Source: an uncultured Anaerolineae bacterium
Lineage (GTDB): Bacteria > Chloroflexota > Anaerolineae > Anaerolineales > Villigracilaceae
Assembly (NCBI GenBank): GCA_903854805.1
Contig: CAINXK010000544.1
Span: forward strand, 1-7,226
Direction: 5' to 3'
DNA: 7,226 nt
Below, one piece after another: positions 4,990 to 7,226 of the stretch. Numbering within the stretch: position 1 is the stretch's first letter; every line of letters begins with the position of its first letter. A program made the translations under genes and the position numbers. The notes under the pieces are model-generated. The model did not search any database. It was not told where the DNA came from and saw nothing but the letters and a program-made list of their open reading frames with translations.

Positions 4990-5861
4990 TAAACCGCCAA
5001 CAGAAACATGGAGGCAAGCATATAGAGTGAGGCATACTTGAACAACCCAAAGTTGACGCGCTCAGATGGGCGGGCGATGGTAGCGAAGGAGAGCAGCAGC
5101 AATCCAATCGAAAGCACCGCCATCAAACGCAGTGAACCGGCCTGAACACCAATCATCACACCCGCCACACCAATGCTGGCCGCCGCGATCATGGCCGAAA
5201 ACGCGATAATCGCCCGGGTGGCCTCAAAACTATAGGTGGAAGGAAATGTTGGCACTTTGGCAGCCAGATAATCGCCAAAATAACGCATTGAAAAGGTCAG
5301 AATATGGGTCGGGATCCAGAACAAGACAGCCATGGTTAGCAAGATCCCCACCAGGTCAATCTGGCCGGTCGCCAGTGCCCGACCTGCCAGAATGGGCATG
5401 CCCCCTGAAATCCCGCCCCAGACAATGCTCCAACAGGTGCGGCGCTTGAGCCAGATAGTGTATACGATCACGTCAAAGAACAACCCCGCAAAAACTAGCA
5501 GCCCAAAAAGCGGTTGGATTGCCACAGCCCAGGTCACACCCAGGGCTGATAGTATCAAGCCCAGGCGGAAAGCCTCGCGTTGACCAATTTTCCCCGAGGC
5601 CAGGGGCCGGTTATGGGTGCGATCCATCACCCGGTCGATATCGCGGTCATACCACATATTCAGGATGGTGGAGCCGCTGATCGATAAAAACAGGCTGGCG
5701 CACAGGCCCAGGAAAACAAGAGCATGGAATGCTGTGTGGGCGCTGAGATAACCCGCTATGCCGGTGGCCAACAGCAACCCGGTTTGCATGGATTTGATCA
5801 GCGGCCAATACAGGCGAATTTTGGATTGCAGCTTTTGAATTTTCGATTGGGCCTGGCCCAT
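4989..5861 (-). CDS. ctaB: UbiA-family prenyltransferase, protoheme IX farnesyltransferase (heme O synthase) type
   Basis: The 290-residue membrane protein matches heme O synthases, which attach a farnesyl chain to heme B in the membrane for heme-copper oxidases. The prenyl-diphosphate motif is N68-MWY-D72-RDI-D76 within NMWYDRDIDRVMDRTHNRP, close to E. coli CyoE. The second block YTIWLKRRT (134-142) leads into GGISGGMPILAG (149-160), and W182-IPTH-...-D197-Y-x-A-A-x-x-P follows at the same spacing as WQMPH...DY in CyoE. About eight to nine helices are expected. I chose the ATG at 5861 because AGGAG (5873-5869) sits seven bases before it; an in-frame ATG at 5909 has no good site. Odd points are S145 where many homologues have Asn or Gly, and PTH instead of PH(F/S). 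Its stop overlaps the next gene's start; it follows the lipoprotein gene by 58 bases. Another UbiA substrate is possible but less likely. Confidence 0.85.
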   Translation of the reverse strand: MGQAQSKIQKLQSKIRLYWPLIKSMQTGLLLATGIAGYLSAHTAFHALVFLGLCASLFLSISGSTILNMWYDRDIDRVMDRTHNRPLASGKIGQREAFRLGLILSALGVTWAVAIQPLFGLLVFAGLFFDVIVYTIWLKRRTCWSIVWGGISGGMPILAGRALATGQIDLVGILLTMAVLFWIPTHILTFSMRYFGDYLAAKVPTFPSTYSFEATRAIIAFSAMIAAASIGVAGVMIGVQAGSLRLMAVLSIGLLLLSFATIARPSERVNFGLFKYASLYMLASMFLLAV

Positions 5862-5868
5862 ACGGTTA

Positions 5869-5873
5869 CTCCT
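5869..5873 (-). promoter_or_regulatory. Ribosome binding site fixing the prenyltransferase start
   Basis: AGGAG on the minus strand (5873 to 5869) lies seven bases before the ATG at 5861. The in-frame ATG at 5909 has only a weak upstream match, so the site favours the shorter 290-residue product. Confidence 0.7.
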
Positions 5874-5919
5874 GAACAGGTTTTTGATCGGCGGATAAGC
5901 ATTCAGCAAAGATCATCCA

Positions 5920-6825
5920 TTACTTTGCGCAGCGGAAACCCACACCGGGGCTGAAATAGGTCGGCGTAGCGTTGTTACGCACCCAGGTGCGCAGATCCAT
6001 ATCATACGTATCCTTCGAGCCGCCGCGCATAAAACGGTAGTGCATACCCGCATACACATTGCCCGTCCATTGCCAGACGTTTCCAGCCATGTCATAAAGA
6101 CCGTACGGGCTGGCGTTACTCATGGTAACGTAATCGCCATAGGTTTTGCCATTATAAAAACCTACCGGGCTGGTTCGGGAACCGAATGACGCCATATTCT
6201 CGAAGGGGTCGCGGCTGGAATAATAATTGGCGCGATTCAACAGCATTTCCTCACCCCAGGGCAGGGCGCGCCCATCGCTGCCGCGCGCAGCTTTTTCCCA
6301 CTCCAGCTCAGATGGCAAGCGTGCGCCGAGAAAACCGCAATAGCCCAGAGCACCGAACCAGCTAACATTGGTCATTGGATGGTTTTCGTAAGCGGGCCTG
6401 GCGGCAAAAGTTGTACCATCGAAGCTAAAACGCGAGGCTGGATCAGCAAGTGGAACGAAAATCCAATCACCGGCTTCGATTTTTTCTTCATGCTTGACGC
6501 CGTGGAACTCATCGCCAACATAAAAACCTACGACAGCCTTTTCTGCATTAAATTCCCCAATTTTGACGTCACCTGCGGCCAGCGCTTCGGTTAAATATGC
6601 TGTGTATTGGCCGACAGTAACATCCGTAACCATGATCTCATAACCGTAACCAATTGTGATTGGTTCGGCTGCCTGCCCAGAGAGAAATTCTCCAGCCGGG
6701 ATATTGACCCAGGCAGCCGGATTGACACCCGTTTCGAAGCTGGGCACCGGAGCGTTCAAATCAACACTGGCGCACCCTGATAGGAAGACTGCAATCAGGG
6801 CAGTTACAAGCAAGCTGCGCTGCAT
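5920..6825 (-). CDS. FGE/SUMF1-fold lipoprotein without the catalytic cysteine pair
   Basis: The 301-residue product starts with a lipoprotein signal: hydrophobic MQRSLLVTALIAVFLSG and lipobox LSGC with C18 as the lipidated residue, so it should be anchored outside the cytoplasmic membrane. The rest is a formylglycine-generating-enzyme (FGE-sulfatase) domain: WVNIPAGEFLSG (39-50), EIMVTDVTVGQYTAYL (63-78), HPMTNVSW then RLPSELEWEKAARG (149-182), LPWGEE (188-193), YGLYDMAGNVWQWTGN (241-256), MRGGS (266-270) and GFRC (297-299 plus C). True FGE carries two copper-binding cysteines just after RGGS; here the stretch RGGSKDTYDMDLRTWVR has none, so sulfatase activation is unlikely. Related non-catalytic members such as NirV sit beside respiratory genes. 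The ATG at 6825 overlaps the previous stop (TGATG) and has AGGAGG (6838-6833) seven bases upstream; an earlier frame start at 6906 would hide the lipobox. Confidence 0.9.
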   Translation of the reverse strand: MQRSLLVTALIAVFLSGCASVDLNAPVPSFETGVNPAAWVNIPAGEFLSGQAAEPITIGYGYEIMVTDVTVGQYTAYLTEALAAGDVKIGEFNAEKAVVGFYVGDEFHGVKHEEKIEAGDWIFVPLADPASRFSFDGTTFAARPAYENHPMTNVSWFGALGYCGFLGARLPSELEWEKAARGSDGRALPWGEEMLLNRANYYSSRDPFENMASFGSRTSPVGFYNGKTYGDYVTMSNASPYGLYDMAGNVWQWTGNVYAGMHYRFMRGGSKDTYDMDLRTWVRNNATPTYFSPGVGFRCAK

Positions 6826-7226
6826 CACTTCACCTCCTGTGATAATTCCTGATCGACTTCCTCTGTCCAGCGCCCCTTGCCCTTGAGCAAATCCAGCAAA
6901 CGCCAACCCAGCACTACAGCCAGAATGACCAACAACATCCCCAAACCAACGTCAATCACCAACATAACTGTATTGACGAGCGGCTGTTGTTCGGCTTCAC
7001 TGACCCCCAGACGCTTCATTTCAAAAATGGTCACAGCAGCAAAAGCAATATCCGAAAGAATAATGATGGCCCAGCCGTATAGTTTCCGCAGCCTGCCTTT
7101 TAGTCCGATCATATCGCCGTAATAAAGCAAGATGATGGTGGCAACGATCGCTGAGAGCACATGCCAGTGACCCGTCAGTTCGATGCGCTCCTCGCGCGCA
7201 GGCCAGACTCGGAAAATTTCATCCAG
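6825..7226 (-). CDS. Membrane protein, 5' end beyond the window
   Basis: The frame is open from the right edge, so at least 133 codons are present and the N-terminus is missing. The visible part begins LDEIFRVWPAREERIELTGHWHVLSAIVATIILLYYGD, continues through LYGWAIIILSDIAFAAVTIFEMKR and a helix VNTVMLVIDVGLGMLLVILAVVLGW, and ends in a charged tail (KGKGRWTEEVDQELSQEVK). About three membrane helices are visible. A GTG at 7160 would be an in-frame start, but the hydrophobic-histidine segment before it looks like real coding sequence, so the gene probably continues. The HWH at the head of the first visible helix could be a metal or heme ligand, as in multi-helix heme-copper-oxidase-like proteins, which would fit the heme O synthase downstream. 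This is a guess; no family is recognised. Its TGA overlaps the lipoprotein ATG, so it belongs to the same operon. Confidence 0.75.
   Translation of the reverse strand: MDEIFRVWPAREERIELTGHWHVLSAIVATIILLYYGDMIGLKGRLRKLYGWAIIILSDIAFAAVTIFEMKRLGVSEAEQQPLVNTVMLVIDVGLGMLLVILAVVLGWRLLDLLKGKGRWTEEVDQELSQEVK
6833..6838 (-). promoter_or_regulatory. Strong ribosome binding site fixing the lipoprotein start
   Basis: AGGAGG on the minus strand (6838 to 6833) sits seven bases before the ATG at 6825 and inside the end of the preceding gene. It decides the start that yields a proper signal peptide and lipobox. Confidence 0.85.

Noticed and set aside
5861..5909. Upstream start of the prenyltransferase at 5909
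   Set aside because: It would add 16 residues without family similarity and has only a weak ribosome site; the ATG at 5861 has AGGAG at seven bases.

Overview
The window looks like a joined piece of bacterial genome. The left ~1.6 kb carries plasmid- or island-type partition material, and the right ~4.2 kb is an ordinary-looking chromosomal operon of membrane proteins on the minus strand. The host is most likely a Gram-negative-type or Chloroflexota-like (Anaerolineae-like) environmental bacterium. This is tentative: it rests on the general look of the CtaB-like prenyltransferase, the formylglycine-generating-enzyme-like lipoprotein, the RTX-type repeats and the moderate GC, not on any marker gene.

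Left end (1-~1130). A minus-strand fragment of a repetitive RTX-type calcium-binding protein runs directly into the 3' end of a plus-strand ParA-type ATPase gene, with no intergenic space. Neither gene is complete at the join. Two bases after the ParA stop begins a 198-residue protein with two ribbon-helix-helix-like segments, which I read as the DNA-binding partner of ParA. It is followed by an intrinsic terminator whose loop repeats a CACCCAG motif.

Non-coding 1129-1647. This holds five copies of a GTTTCAC heptamer spaced 11-12 bases apart (1397-1450), a candidate centromere (parS) or iteron site for the partition protein, then a long perfect hairpin (1577-1611).

Middle (1648-2634, minus). 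A Gfo/Idh/MocA-family NAD(P)-dependent oxidoreductase, visibly more AT-rich than its neighbours. Beyond its start lies a 0.5 kb stretch (2635-3163) without a convincing gene. It has a good plus-strand promoter overlapped by phased GACA repeats, an SD-ATG-TAA minimal reading frame, a 15-bp perfect hairpin and a GC-rich hairpin followed by five T's. Together these could make a ~275-nt structured RNA.

Right (3164-7226, minus). Six tightly packed genes, read from right to left: a membrane protein cut by the window edge, an FGE/SUMF1-like lipoprotein without the catalytic cysteine pair, a UbiA-family heme O synthase-like protein (CtaB), and three membrane proteins of unknown function. Two start/stop overlaps (TGATG and TAATG) and short gaps indicate one operon. 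The prenyltransferase suggests a role in heme O/heme A supply or assembly of a heme-copper oxidase; the roles of the other members are unknown.
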